Part shown: one piece after another, positions 1 through 9,176 of the stretch
Layout of the letters: each line of letters opens with the position of its first letter
How positions within the stretch are numbered: position 1 is the first letter of the stretch
Origin: Bacillota bacterium
GTDB lineage: Bacteria; Bacillota; Clostridia; Lachnospirales; Lachnospiraceae
Assembly (NCBI GenBank): GCA_023663285.1
Contig: JAMPHT010000010.1
Location: forward strand, 1-64,000
Reading direction: 5' to 3'
Length of the DNA stretch: 64,000 nt
Translations under genes and position numbers: made by a program
Notes under the pieces: generated by a model
The model's input: the letters and a program-made list of their open reading frames with translations, nothing else
What the model was told of the DNA's origin: nothing
Databases searched by the model: none

Positions 1-64
1 CAGGGATAAAAATTTGACCACACGCTTATTAAAAAGCTTCGTGAAACAACCCTGTGAAGAATGT

Positions 65-93
65 TTGACATATCGTATTACAAAAAATATAAT
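65..93 (+). promoter_or_regulatory. Consensus sigma-A promoter
   Basis: A perfect TTGACA (65-70) and a perfect TATAAT (88-93) are separated by 17 bp. Transcription would start near position 100 and run into the small ORF at 133-459. Both hexamers match the consensus exactly, so strong constitutive expression is likely. Confidence 0.8.
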
Positions 94-132
94 GGGAGAA
101 CGAGGCATAGGCTTTATTATTAGAGGCAGGTT

Positions 133-459
133 TTGTCAACAGGCGGGTGTACCCGGACGGGAGAATCGCAACGGAGTGAAAAAAATATTGATAAAATAGT
201 TTACAATGATTACAAAAAGCAAGGCACATATATTGAGGTACATTTTCGGGGCAGAACGTTTTCCTGTCCTAATATATGTATGATAAAAATAAGAGAGCAG
301 GACGAGTGGAAATATTTTGCAGGAGACATTGATGACACATTTTTTTATAGGACTATTCAATTTGGAGATATGGAAACAATAGATAAGGATCTGGATACAA
401 GCTTTGAGCCTTATTTGAGCAATATCCGGAAGAGCAACGCAAAATTATCCGGAAACTGA
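133..459 (+). CDS. Small hypothetical protein
   Basis: A 108-residue frame opens with TTG at 133 and closes two bases before the next reading frame region. I do not recognise it. The part from about residue 23 on looks protein-like, with alternating aromatic and charged residues and motifs such as FRGRTF and DEWKYFAGD. The first 20 residues are less convincing, and the nearest ATG is at 282. It lies just behind a perfect promoter (65-93) and just upstream of the XRE regulator. It may be a truncated C-terminal fragment or a short gene with a non-ATG start. No signal peptide or membrane segment is visible. Confidence 0.35.
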   Translation: MSTGGCTRTGESQRSEKNIDKIVYNDYKKQGTYIEVHFRGRTFSCPNICMIKIREQDEWKYFAGDIDDTFFYRTIQFGDMETIDKDLDTSFEPYLSNIRKSNAKLSGN

Positions 460-481
460 CTTGCGGAAACGGAGATATGAT

Positions 482-1393
482 ATGAGTAACAATACCATGG
501 GAGAAATCATACGTTCCCTGAGAAAAAGGGCCCATATGACACAGGAAGAATTGGCGGAGGGGATCTGCTCGCCCATATCCGTGTCACGAATCGAGAATGG
601 GACGCAAATGCCGTCCGGTACTGTGCTGGAGGCTCTGTTGAGCAGGCTTGGCACAAGCACCTATCAGATCTGCAATATTTATTATCAAACCGACAAGCAG
701 CTTGCGTTTGGCCGGGAAGCAGACCGGATCGCCGAATTATTGAGGTCAGGGCAGCTGTCGGAGGCAAAAGGCGGATTGGCAGCATTGGAGAAAGCGGCAG
801 GCGGTGATTCGGTAAACAGGCAATACTATTTATTGCTGTCGGCAACGGCCATGCTGTATGAAGAGGCGGATATGGAAAAGGTTTTATCTGTTTTATATCA
901 GGCCATTGAGATCACGAAACCGTCGTTTGACTTTTCGGATTTTCGGAATGAACTTCTGACAGTCAGGGAAGCAAATATTCTGAGCGTGATCACAGTAGCC
1001 CTTTTTCGGTCTGACCAGACGATAAGGGCCATTCATTTGGGAGAAGAGCTATACTGCGCACTGAAAAAGCATATGTCTGCTGTAAGCGGCTATGTTCTTC
1101 TGCGGGTCAATGTGGCGTTCAATCTTGCGCAATTCATGGAGAAGGAGCATAGGTACGAGGAAGCGCTGATATACTGTCAGGAAGCGGAAGCTTTAAGCAT
1201 GAACAGCCAGGAACAAATGCTGCTGCCGGAGATCCTCTTTTTAAAGGCAAAGGCATTGCACCTGCAAGGCAATGACGCAGAGAGCGGCGTCATCTTAAAG
1301 GCGATCGTCCCATATATGGAGCTTATCAAAAAGACGGAGTTTGCCGAGCTGGCGCGGAGCTATGCCGAGCAGGAGCTGAAGCTTTTCATTTGA
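482..1393 (+). CDS. XRE-family regulator with TPR-like C-terminal domain
   Basis: A 303-residue DNA-binding regulator. Residues 1-65 form a Cro/CI helix-turn-helix, with the motif MTQEELAEGICSPISVSRIE containing the turn and recognition helix. The rest is helical and resembles the peptide-sensing TPR region of Rgg/PlcR/MutR-type proteins. I chose ATG 482 because GGAG lies 7 bases upstream; an in-frame TTG at 461 has no ribosome site. An ABC exporter follows 124 bp later on the same strand. That pairing is typical of regulators that sense a small peptide or control an efflux pump. No pheromone gene was found in the gap. The helix-turn-helix assignment is firm; the ligand is unknown. Confidence 0.85.
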   Translation: MSNNTMGEIIRSLRKRAHMTQEELAEGICSPISVSRIENGTQMPSGTVLEALLSRLGTSTYQICNIYYQTDKQLAFGREADRIAELLRSGQLSEAKGGLAALEKAAGGDSVNRQYYLLLSATAMLYEEADMEKVLSVLYQAIEITKPSFDFSDFRNELLTVREANILSVITVALFRSDQTIRAIHLGEELYCALKKHMSAVSGYVLLRVNVAFNLAQFMEKEHRYEEALIYCQEAEALSMNSQEQMLLPEILFLKAKALHLQGNDAESGVILKAIVPYMELIKKTEFAELARSYAEQELKLFI

Positions 1394-1517
1394 GAAGGCT
1401 TAACATTTGATGTAAGTTTGATCTATACATCCGACGATATGGAATCCCTCCGATGAGCAGCTATAATGATCTATAAAGCAGCTGCCAAAATGAATCATTG
1501 ACAGGGAGGGAAATAAT

Positions 1518-3212
1518 ATGCGAAAGTATCTTTTACACAAAAACAGGGCGAGAATTGCATTATTGCTGCTGCTTCAGACCCTGAGGACCTTTGGGACCGT
1601 CGGCGTTGCGGTCCTGATCAATTATCTGATCGATTCGGTAGCTTTGGCAATCCGGTCAGGGCAATTGTCTGCACTCATCAGGTGCGCCGTCATATGCTGT
1701 GTTTATGCACTGCTTCTTGGTCTGGTGATCCTTTTCGCCGAGAAAACAGGGGCTGCAGCTGTCAGGCACATAATGCTGCATATTCGGGAAGAGCTTCTGA
1801 ATGGGATCTTAAATAAAAATGCCTCGGAATTGCAGAATACGAACAGTGCGGAATATATTACCCTGTTCAACCGGAATCTCAGCGTATTTGAAGAAAATCA
1901 TCTCAAAAATCTGCTCTCGATCTATGAATCCCTTGTCGGCATTTTGATTGCAGTGGTTTTATTGATTACCATTCACCCGATCATTGCAGTGATATCCATT
2001 ATTGCCATGGCCATCCCCGCCTTGATACCTAAGCTGTTTGGAAACAGGCTTGGTGTACTTCAGGAAGGTATCATGCAATGTGCAGCCGATTATAATGTGG
2101 AAATAAAAGATATTCTGAATGGCTATGAGGTGATCAGGGCATATCAGATAAATGACATAATGGGCAAAAAGCATATGGAAGCGGCTGCAAAGCTGGAACA
2201 GAGCAAGGTTTCATCCGCTGATACGTTTGCCTGGCTGTATGGCCTTGCAAATATGGCTTCGATTTCCGTACAATTCCTGATCATGACCTTATGCGGCGTC
2301 TTTGCTGTACGCGGGTTCATTACCATTGGAAGTATCATTGCCGTGACGCAGCTGACAGGGCAGGTGATCTCTCCGGCGTTCCAGCTTTCCGCAAAGCTCA
2401 GCCGGCTGAAAGCGGCAAAGCCCATCTGCAGTCAGATCCAAGCAGCGATCCAATCGTCACAGCATTTGGAGGATGGATCGGAACCAAAGGAAATGAGGCA
2501 TTCATTGAAGCTGGAGGATCTGTCATTCTCCTATGGAGACACGCCGGTCATAAAGAATGTGAAAGCCCGGTTTGATCATGGGAAAAAATATGCCATCGTA
2601 GGCAGGAGCGGCAGCGGAAAAAGTACGCTGCTGAAGCTCTTGGCAGGCTATTACAGGGACTATACAGGCAGTGTGGAGGTAGATGGGATCACGGACCGGT
2701 CATGCAGCCTGTCACTGATCTCTCAAAATACTTTTCTTTTCGATGATACAGTCAGAAATAATATGACCCTGTATCAGGAATATCCGGCAGAGGCGCTTGA
2801 GGAAGCGATCTGTATGGCAGGATTGAGGGAGACCATAGATAGTCTGGAGGCGGGCCTGGACACAAAAGTGGAGGAAAACGGATCGCGTTTTTCCGGCGGG
2901 GAAAGACAGCGCATTGCCATTGCCAGGGCATTGCTGCATAATAAAAGCCTGCTTCTGCTGGACGAGGCAACCTCTTCTCTGGACAATGAATGCGCCAGGA
3001 AAGTCGAGGAGAGTATTTTGGGGCTGAAGGATATGACCTGCATTGCCGTGACCCATAAGCTGTATTCCGATGTACTGCAAAAATATGATAAAATATTTGT
3101 GATGAATGATGGAGAAATCATTGAACAGGGTACTTTTCAGGAGCTGATGGAAAAGTCGGGAGCTTTTCGGAAATTATATGCTGCGGGAACAGCATCTGCC
3201 GGAGCGGCATAA
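1518..3212 (+). CDS. ABC exporter, fused permease and ATPase
   Basis: A 564-residue half-transporter. About six membrane helices fill residues 15-300, followed by a nucleotide-binding domain. This has Walker A GRSGSGKST, signature FSGGERQR, Walker B LLLLDEATSSLD and an H-loop in VTHKLYS. It probably works as a homodimer in the membrane because no second half lies next to it. The start has the ribosome site AGGGAGGG about 8 bases upstream. The 124-bp leader holds a TATAAT-like box near 1461 without a clear -35 box, which suggests activator control, perhaps by the preceding XRE-TPR protein. The substrate cannot be read from the sequence; peptide or drug export is the usual role. Confidence 0.88.
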   Translation: MRKYLLHKNRARIALLLLLQTLRTFGTVGVAVLINYLIDSVALAIRSGQLSALIRCAVICCVYALLLGLVILFAEKTGAAAVRHIMLHIREELLNGILNKNASELQNTNSAEYITLFNRNLSVFEENHLKNLLSIYESLVGILIAVVLLITIHPIIAVISIIAMAIPALIPKLFGNRLGVLQEGIMQCAADYNVEIKDILNGYEVIRAYQINDIMGKKHMEAAAKLEQSKVSSADTFAWLYGLANMASISVQFLIMTLCGVFAVRGFITIGSIIAVTQLTGQVISPAFQLSAKLSRLKAAKPICSQIQAAIQSSQHLEDGSEPKEMRHSLKLEDLSFSYGDTPVIKNVKARFDHGKKYAIVGRSGSGKSTLLKLLAGYYRDYTGSVEVDGITDRSCSLSLISQNTFLFDDTVRNNMTLYQEYPAEALEEAICMAGLRETIDSLEAGLDTKVEENGSRFSGGERQRIAIARALLHNKSLLLLDEATSSLDNECARKVEESILGLKDMTCIAVTHKLYSDVLQKYDKIFVMNDGEIIEQGTFQELMEKSGAFRKLYAAGTASAGAA

Positions 3213-3233
3213 AAGGATCCCCAGCGCTTAAAC

Positions 3234-3269
3234 TGCAAAATATTCCCTGAAAAGTGCAAAGCATTCCCT
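3234..3269 (+). repeat. Direct repeat, possible operator
   Basis: The 15-bp word TGCAAARYATTCCCT occurs twice, at 3234-3248 and 3255-3269, with a 21-bp period (two helical turns). It lies in the gap between the ABC exporter and the chemoreceptor. Such spacing suits a dimeric regulator, but no bound protein is known. Confidence 0.35.
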
Positions 3270-3427
3270 TATATGCCTTTTTTGATCAATTATCTGTTAT
3301 TCTGTATCCGACGGAAGGAAGATCTGGATTCTTCCAGATTTGCGCTGGTTTACGGATCGTTTGTGCTGCTGTAGGCGGCATGGAGACGGCAAACAGGCTT
3401 GACGAAAAGGAAAAGAGGTACAAAAGG

Positions 3428-5428
3428 ATGCTAAAGACAATCAAGGGAAGACTTACAGTCAGTATGATCGGCATTGTGGTGGCAAGTATACTCCTGACTA
3501 CGGTGGGAATCGTTGCGGTAGCGGCAAAGCAGACTATTCAGGACCAGACGCGGGCTTTGCAGCTGAACGCGGAAAAGTATGCTGAGGAGATCAATACATG
3601 GATCGAAAACGAAAAGCTGCTTGCGGACGGGGCGGCCAGGAGCCTGGCAGCCGGCGGGACCATTGACACGGACCGGGTGCAATCTGTGGTGGATGCTTAT
3701 GCGGCGGGCAGGCAGGAGCTCTTGAACCTATATTGCGGGACAAAGGACAGCCGTTTCATCCAGTCCAACAGGGAGGCGGGGATTCCGGAGGGGTATGACC
3801 CGGTAGAGCGGGGATGGTATCAGCAGGCGGCGGAAACGGGAGCAGTCATTGTGACAGACCCTTATTGTGACGCCATCACGGGGCAGATGTGCGCCACCAT
3901 TGCCGTACCGGTGTACATAGACGGCGAGCTGGCAGGGGTCATCGGCCTGGATGTGACCCTTGGAACCGTGACGGAGCTGACGGGGAGCATCAATTACGAC
4001 GAGGGAGTTTACGGTTTCCTTGTGGACAGCAGCGGTCAATATGTAGCCCATAAAAACAAGGCATATGAGCCTACGGAGGAGACCACGGTTTCGGTGGCGG
4101 ACATTCTTCCGGAACTTGGAGGGATGGTAAAAGGAACGGAGAGGGATGTCAGGAAGCTTACAGACTATGACGGCAGTAAGTGCTACTTTGCGATGGAGGA
4201 AATAGACGGCTGCGGTTGGAAGCTGGGGGTCGCAGTGCCTGCGGCCAACGTCACCAGGGCATTGAGGACGATGCTTGTGATAGCAGTGGTGACCGCACTT
4301 GTTATCATTGTGTTTGTGGCAGTATTTATGGCGGGTCTGATAGGCAGAATGTTGGCGCCGGTGCAGATGCTGAAGCAGTTTGCATCCGGGGATTTCTCTG
4401 AAAATGTGGTTATTGAAAAGGAGATCCCTGCAGAATACAGAAGCGAGACGGAGCAGATCAGAAAAGCAACGGCGGAGGTAAAGCAGCAGATCCGGGAGAT
4501 CATATTGAACACCAAGCAGGAGGCGGAGAGTATCAGCACCATTGCAGAGGGGACCTCTTCTAAAATGACGGTGCTGGATCAGGATATTTCCGGCATTACG
4601 GATTCCGTGGGCGAGGTCATGAAGCAGACGGTACAGGCCAGAGAGCTGGCGGAAAGTATAAAGAGTAACGGCCAGGAGCTTGGAAATGCCATTGAAAATG
4701 TGGCGGGGAAAGCAGGAGAGGCGGCGGAGCGGTCCAGCGACATCATGGACCGCGCAGGAAAGCAGTATAAAGCCTCCAGGCAGTCCGCCGAAGAGGCCGT
4801 ATCCGTTTATCGGGAAGCCAAGGAAGAGATGGAACAGGCCATTGAGGACAGCAGGAAGGTGGAGCAGATCAATGCCCTGACGGAGGAGATTCTTTCCATC
4901 AGCTCCCAGACCAATCTTCTTGCGCTGAATGCTTCCATAGAAGCGGCAAGAGCCGGCGAAGCGGGCAAGGGCTTTGCCGTTGTGGCGGAAGAGATACGGA
5001 ATCTGGCTGACAACTCAAAGCAGGCGGTGGACAAGATCCGCCGGGTGACGGAGGGCGTGGTGGATAATGTTTCCTTCCTGGCGGAAAGCTCCGGCAAGCT
5101 GCTGGAGTTTATGACAGGCAAGATGCTCAATGACTATAAGGCAATGACAGAGCTGGCGAGAATGTATGAAAAGGATGCAGAGGTCTACAGCGGCATTTCC
5201 GGCGATCTGGGGGCGTCCTCCCAGCAGATGAGCGCCAGCATGGCAGAGATCAATCAGTCGATCGCCGTCATTACTGGGTTGGTTGGAGAGATCGCGAAGT
5301 CTGTGCAGAGTATGCAGGGATCTGCGGAGGATTCCAATGTAAATTCCGGCGCAGTGAGGAAGCAGATGGAAGAGCTGTTCCGGTTAAGCGAGCTTTTGAA
5401 ACAGACGGTAGCGACCTTCAGGGTATAA
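3428..5428 (+). CDS. Methyl-accepting chemotaxis protein
   Basis: A 666-residue transmembrane chemoreceptor. TM1 is at about residues 10-32, followed by an extracellular dCache-like sensor domain to about 280, TM2 at about 281-305, a HAMP-like linker, and a long cytoplasmic coiled coil. The conserved hairpin tip reads [20 protein letters not shown] near residue 490. It would signal to CheA/CheW on binding a small molecule. The frame is open upstream to 3254, but ATG 3428 is preferred because a GAGG-containing site precedes it and the family usually starts with a short basic stretch before TM1. It appears monocistronic, and no other chemotaxis genes are in the window. Confidence 0.9.
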   Translation: MLKTIKGRLTVSMIGIVVASILLTTVGIVAVAAKQTIQDQTRALQLNAEKYAEEINTWIENEKLLADGAARSLAAGGTIDTDRVQSVVDAYAAGRQELLNLYCGTKDSRFIQSNREAGIPEGYDPVERGWYQQAAETGAVIVTDPYCDAITGQMCATIAVPVYIDGELAGVIGLDVTLGTVTELTGSINYDEGVYGFLVDSSGQYVAHKNKAYEPTEETTVSVADILPELGGMVKGTERDVRKLTDYDGSKCYFAMEEIDGCGWKLGVAVPAANVTRALRTMLVIAVVTALVIIVFVAVFMAGLIGRMLAPVQMLKQFASGDFSENVVIEKEIPAEYRSETEQIRKATAEVKQQIREIILNTKQEAESISTIAEGTSSKMTVLDQDISGITDSVGEVMKQTVQARELAESIKSNGQELGNAIENVAGKAGEAAERSSDIMDRAGKQYKASRQSAEEAVSVYREAKEEMEQAIEDSRKVEQINALTEEILSISSQTNLLALNASIEAARAGEAGKGFAVVAEEIRNLADNSKQAVDKIRRVTEGVVDNVSFLAESSGKLLEFMTGKMLNDYKAMTELARMYEKDAEVYSGISGDLGASSQQMSASMAEINQSIAVITGLVGEIAKSVQSMQGSAEDSNVNSGAVRKQMEELFRLSELLKQTVATFRV

Positions 5429-5482
5429 ACTGGATGGAGATCGACGCGAAGGAGCTGCTGATCATCTCCGCTCCGTTGGGTG

Positions 5483-5529
5483 ACCGGACAGCCTTTAACA
5501 GGGAATATCCGGGTCAGCGTCCGGTTTTT
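5483..5529 (+). terminator. Possible terminator after chemoreceptor gene
   Basis: The arms ACCGGAC (5483-5489) and GTCCGGT (5519-5525) can pair, and a run of T follows to 5529. The loop is long (29 nt), so efficiency is uncertain. It sits 55 bp after the chemoreceptor stop codon. Confidence 0.45.
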
Positions 5530-5533
5530 GTGC

Positions 5534-5562
5534 TTGACGGTTCATAGAGATTTGTTTATAAT
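5534..5562 (+). promoter_or_regulatory. Promoter of antisense antitoxin RNA
   Basis: TTGACG (5534-5539) and TATAAT (5557-5562) are separated by exactly 17 bp. The start point would be near 5569. No convincing gene follows on this strand before the hairpin at 5621-5668, so the product is a short RNA. Confidence 0.75.
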
Positions 5563-5568
5563 ATGCTT

Positions 5569-5668
5569 AACAAGAGAGCCAATGGCTAGAAAACACCTAG
5601 CCGCCGGCAAAAGTTTCAGTGCAAAAAGCAGCGCCTTACCTTGCCAGGACGAGGGCGCTACTTTTTGC
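5569..5668 (+). ncRNA. Antisense RNA antitoxin of type I TA locus
   Basis: A transcript of about 100 nt is predicted from the promoter at 5534-5562 to the hairpin ending at 5668. It is complementary to the 3' part of the toxin message on the minus strand, like RatA to txpA or SR4 to bsrG. It contains a small stem-loop, GGCTAG...CTAGCC (5584-5602), and a long terminal stem. Its 5' end carries GAGCCAATGG, which also occurs at the 5' end of the toxin message. Function is inferred from layout; no expression data are available. Confidence 0.65.
5621..5668. terminator. Bidirectional hairpin terminator
   Basis: GCAAAAAG-CA-GCGCC (5621-5635) pairs with GGCGC-TA-CTTTTTGC (5654-5668). The T tract on the plus strand and the A/T symmetry allow termination in both directions. 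The stop codon of the minus-strand toxin gene (5658-5660) lies in its right arm. Confidence 0.7.
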
Positions 5669-5744
5669 GTTTAATGTAAATAACAAGAGTTATTACAGCG
5701 CAAAGCATAATTACAAACGTGAACAAGTCACTATATGTAATCAT
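5658..5744 (-). CDS. Holin-like small toxin (Hol-Tox / TxpA-BsrG type)
   Basis: A 28-residue peptide, too short for normal gene calling. It starts MITYSDLFTF, continues with a single hydrophobic helix (about residues 7-23), and ends in the basic tail IKRKK. This is the classic pattern of Firmicute type I toxins that insert in the membrane. The ATG is preceded by a strong ribosome site, AAGGGAG, 10 bases upstream. A promoter at 5838-5810 reads toward it, and an antisense RNA gene (5569-5668) overlaps its 3' end. The family match is by pattern. The combination of peptide, ribosome site, promoter and opposing RNA promoter makes the call strong. Confidence 0.8.
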   Translation of the reverse strand: MITYSDLFTFVIMLCAVITLVIYIKRKK

Positions 5745-5809
5745 TGGCACCAGCTCCCTTCCTCAAGCGTCCGGCAGCTGACATAATCGCCCCATTGGCT
5801 CCCTTAGTA

Positions 5810-5838
5810 AGTGTATCACATAAAACTCTTTTGTACAA
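5810..5838 (-). promoter_or_regulatory. Promoter of type I toxin gene
   Basis: Read on the minus strand: TTGTAC (5838-5833), 17-bp spacer, TACACT (5815-5810). The message would start near 5803, giving a leader of about 60 nt before the toxin ATG. The leader begins with GGGAGCCAATGG, nearly the same as the 5' end of the opposing antisense RNA. Confidence 0.7.
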
Positions 5839-5917
5839 TACATATAATATCCGATTTAAGGACTATTTAATAATTCCCCTGCTAATATGAGATCACAAAT
5901 GTGAAAGGAGCGGCGGA

Positions 5918-8266
5918 ATGTATCTGACAATACTCAAAAAAGACTTAAGGCGCAAGAAAACAATGAACCTGATCCTGTTTATCTTTGTGATCCTGGCGGC
6001 CACGTTCATAGCGGGCAGCGCAAATAATCTGATCACCGTGAGCGGCGCCCTGGATGATTTCCTGGACAGGGCAGACGTGCCGGATCACTGGTTCGTAACT
6101 GCAAATGTCGGGGACGTTGAAAGGTTTGAGGAATTTGCGGCGGAGAACGGATATGATTACGATATTTCCCGGCTTATCCAAATCGATTCTGCGAATGTTC
6201 TGGTGGAGGGAGAGCAGCTGGCATATTCCAAGACGCTGGCCCTGTCAACTCTGGGCGGTATGAAGATCTTTGACGGGAACGACAGGGAGATCACCTGTGT
6301 CAACGACGGCGAGATATACATTACCGGATACCTGTTTCAGGCCGGGGAGAACGACTTTCATGAAGGCGGAAAAGTATATATCAGCCAGGGGGGCGTGGAA
6401 AAGGAGTTTACCGTAAGGGGCAGCACAAAGGACGCCCTGCTGGGGTCGGAAATGGCGGGAATGGTGAGATTCCTCATAAGTGAAAACGATGCGGAGCTGT
6501 TTGGAAAGCCGGGAGCTGCCATTCATCAGGGCGTGGCGGTTCGCACGGAGGACGCCGGTTACAGGGATAAATTCAATGCCCTGGGGATCAATACCGTGAC
6601 TCAGATAGACCGCTCCAGGGCTAAAATGATATATATCATGGATATGCTGACGGCGGCGATCCTGCTGGTGGTAAGTATCTGTCTCATACTGATCTCCATG
6701 GTGATCCTGCGGTTTATCATCCACTTTACGATCACAGAGGAATTCCGGGAGATCGGCGTTATGAAAGCCATCGGGATCAAAAACAGCGCTATCAGAGGGC
6801 TTTATATAGCAAAATATTTTGTCCTTGCGGCCTTTGGAGCCTTTGGGGGACTGCTGCTCAGCTTTCCCTTCAGCAGGCTGCTGCTCTCCGGTATTTCCCG
6901 AAGAATCATTATTTCGGAAAAAGATAATTTCCGGATCAATGTGGCTGCGGCGGTTCTGACCGGGGCGGTGGTGGTTTTGTTCACTTACCTCTGCACACGG
7001 AGAATACGTAAGCTTTCTCCCATAGACGCCATACGAAGCGGCGAGACAGGGGAACGCTTTCGGAGAAAAGGACTTCTGCATCCGGGAAGCCTGCCTGTGC
7101 CGACAGTGTTGTTTATGGCGGCAAATGATATTTTAAACGGGATCAAAAGCTATGTCTCCATGATCCTTATTTTTATCCTGGGGACGCTGCTGGTCATTAT
7201 TCCGGTGAATACCATAAACACGCTTAGATCTGATGATCTGATCACAGCGTTTAATGCGGCAAAATGCGATCATATCATTTCCAGAGAGATAATATTTAAC
7301 CCGAACGAGGACAATGAGGCGAAGATCCGGCGGCAGTTTCTTGAACTCAGGGAAATGCTTGCGGAGAGCGGAATAGAGGCGGAGATATTTCAGGAGATCT
7401 TGTTCATCAGCAATGTCCGCAAGGGTACAAAGGTCACTAATGCTCTGTCGTTCCAGGGCCGGGGCGATGTGAGCGCAGACAGGTATACTTATATTGACGG
7501 CACGCCTCCTGCAAATGTCAGTGAGGTGGCGCTCAGCTTCGTGACCGCAGGGCAGATCGGCGCAAGGATCGGGGACGATGTGGAGATAAGGGTAGGAGAA
7601 GATACAAGAACCTATACCGTTACCGCCCTGATGCAGGGCATGAATAATATGGGCGAGGGAGTTCGTTTTCACCAGGACGCCAGGCTGGATTACAATTATG
7701 CGGCAGGCTGCTTCGGCATCCAGGTAAGTTACTTGGATGCGCCCGGCCCGAAGGAGCTTGCCGAACGTAAGGCGTTGCTTGAAAAGATTTACCCGGAGTC
7801 TCAGGTATACAGTCCCGGTGAGTATATCGGCTATATGATTGGAGATGTGGCCGGAAGGCTGGATAGCATGAAGGTATTGATCTTAAGTATTATTCTGGGC
7901 ATCAACGCCCTTGTGGCTGTGCTGATGGTGAAAAGCTTTATCAGCAGGGAGAAGCGGGAGATCGGGCTGCTGAAGGCAATGGGCTTTCGGGATAAAGCTC
8001 TTATGTTATGGCAGACAATGCGCATCGGAATGGTTCTGATCCTATCGGTGCTTGTGGGTACGCTGCTCTCCACACCTTTGTCAACGCTGCTTGTCACGCC
8101 GGTATTCAGAATGATGGGCGCGTACAGCATTACCTTTGAAATCAGGCCGGTTGAGGTCTATCTGCTATTCCCGGCGGTGGTGCTTGCCGTCACCGGGCTG
8201 GCTGCCTTTATTTCGGCAAGGGGAGTGAAAAACATTTCCCCGGCGGATATCTCGAATAATGAATAA
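5918..8266 (+). CDS. FtsX-type ABC transporter permease
   Basis: A 782-residue membrane protein with one N-terminal helix (about 17-37), an extracellular region, three helices of a first FtsX domain (about 240-360), a second extracellular region, and a second FtsX domain (about 650-775). Motifs such as REIGVMKAIG and REIGLLKAMG mark the two FtsX repeats. The layout fits the MacB/LolC/BceB superfamily, in which ATP hydrolysis drives a mechanical movement and not ordinary transport. Its ATPase follows 79 bp later, then a response regulator and a histidine kinase. The cluster resembles antimicrobial-peptide sensing and resistance modules. The ribosome site is GAAAGGAG. Confidence 0.88.
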   Translation: MYLTILKKDLRRKKTMNLILFIFVILAATFIAGSANNLITVSGALDDFLDRADVPDHWFVTANVGDVERFEEFAAENGYDYDISRLIQIDSANVLVEGEQLAYSKTLALSTLGGMKIFDGNDREITCVNDGEIYITGYLFQAGENDFHEGGKVYISQGGVEKEFTVRGSTKDALLGSEMAGMVRFLISENDAELFGKPGAAIHQGVAVRTEDAGYRDKFNALGINTVTQIDRSRAKMIYIMDMLTAAILLVVSICLILISMVILRFIIHFTITEEFREIGVMKAIGIKNSAIRGLYIAKYFVLAAFGAFGGLLLSFPFSRLLLSGISRRIIISEKDNFRINVAAAVLTGAVVVLFTYLCTRRIRKLSPIDAIRSGETGERFRRKGLLHPGSLPVPTVLFMAANDILNGIKSYVSMILIFILGTLLVIIPVNTINTLRSDDLITAFNAAKCDHIISREIIFNPNEDNEAKIRRQFLELREMLAESGIEAEIFQEILFISNVRKGTKVTNALSFQGRGDVSADRYTYIDGTPPANVSEVALSFVTAGQIGARIGDDVEIRVGEDTRTYTVTALMQGMNNMGEGVRFHQDARLDYNYAAGCFGIQVSYLDAPGPKELAERKALLEKIYPESQVYSPGEYIGYMIGDVAGRLDSMKVLILSIILGINALVAVLMVKSFISREKREIGLLKAMGFRDKALMLWQTMRIGMVLILSVLVGTLLSTPLSTLLVTPVFRMMGAYSITFEIRPVEVYLLFPAVVLAVTGLAAFISARGVKNISPADISNNE

Positions 8267-8325
8267 AGTTGTAAGCAGGCATGACTGGAAATGGGAAATA
8301 AAGGGAAGAGGGAAAATAGAATAAA

Positions 8326-8345
8326 GGAAAGGTATGGTCATATAG
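8326..8345 (+). promoter_or_regulatory. GGAAAGG 5' leader, copy 1
   Basis: GGAAAGGTATGG starts at 8326, and the true ATG lies exactly 14 bases after the last G of the core. Here the inner ATG (8334) meets an in-frame TAG after two codons, so the leader cannot be an N-terminal extension. The same spacing recurs before hisS, murE, def and fmt. Confidence 0.5.
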
Positions 8346-9110
8346 ATGAAGAATATTTTACAGGTGAAGAATCTTTGTAAAACCTATGTGGTAAACAAAC
8401 GGCAGAACAATGTGCTGAAAAATGTAAATTTCAGTGTGGGAGAGGGGGAGATGGTTGCGGTCATGGGCCCCTCCGGCTCCGGCAAATCCACGCTGTTGTA
8501 CACGGTTTCGGGCATGGACAGAATGACTGCGGGAGAGGTGGAATTCTGCGGGAGAGATATTGGAGAGCTGAATGAAAAGGAGCTTGCGGATCTGCGGCTG
8601 AATGAGATGGGATTTATTTTTCAACAAATGTATATGCTGAAAAATCTGTCGGTGCTGGATAATATCATACTTCCCGCCTGTCAGTCGGGAAAGATCAGGG
8701 AGAGCCGCCGCCGGACAGTGGAGCGGGGCCAGGATCTGATGCGCAGGCTGGGTATCATCGAGGTGGCTGATAACGATATCAACGAGGTGTCGGGGGGACA
8801 GCTTCAGCGGGCCTGCATCTGCAGGAGTATGATAAACAGGCCCGGCATGATTTTTGCAGACGAGCCCACGGGCGCCCTGAACCGCGCCGCCTCCGACGAG
8901 GTCATGGAGGAGCTGGCGGCACTGAACGCGCAGGGGACCACCATGATGCTGGTGACTCATGATGTGAAGGTGGCGGCAAAATGCACAAGAATTCTGTATA
9001 TAGTTGACGGAAACATCAAAGGAGAGCATAATCTAGGCAGATATGAAAGGGCGAAGCTGCGTGACCGCGAGCGGGCGCTGAACGGCTGGCTGATGGAGAT
9101 GGGCTGGTGA
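8346..9110 (+). CDS. ABC transporter ATPase (LolD/MacB class)
   Basis: A 254-residue cytoplasmic ATPase with Walker A GPSGSGKST, Q-loop IFQQMYML, signature SGGQLQRA, Walker B MIFADEPTGALN and H-loop VTHD. These features fit the LolD/BceA group that partners FtsX permeases, here the 782-residue protein just upstream. The inner ATG at 8334 is closed by TAG two codons later, so ATG 8346 is the start. A response regulator and kinase follow, suggesting that the transporter is both the target and the sensor partner of that pair. Confidence 0.92.
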   Translation: MKNILQVKNLCKTYVVNKRQNNVLKNVNFSVGEGEMVAVMGPSGSGKSTLLYTVSGMDRMTAGEVEFCGRDIGELNEKELADLRLNEMGFIFQQMYMLKNLSVLDNIILPACQSGKIRESRRRTVERGQDLMRRLGIIEVADNDINEVSGGQLQRACICRSMINRPGMIFADEPTGALNRAASDEVMEELAALNAQGTTMMLVTHDVKVAAKCTRILYIVDGNIKGEHNLGRYERAKLRDRERALNGWLMEMGW

Positions 9111-9176
9111 GTGCAGCCTGCCGCCAGGCGCTTCAAAATATTGATGCCGGATTGTACAGATTAGAGGGGCAAAAGG

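Noticed and set aside
5480..5674. 64-codon ORF on the plus strand
   Set aside because: It reads through a terminator, a consensus promoter and the toxin antisense region; no ribosome site.
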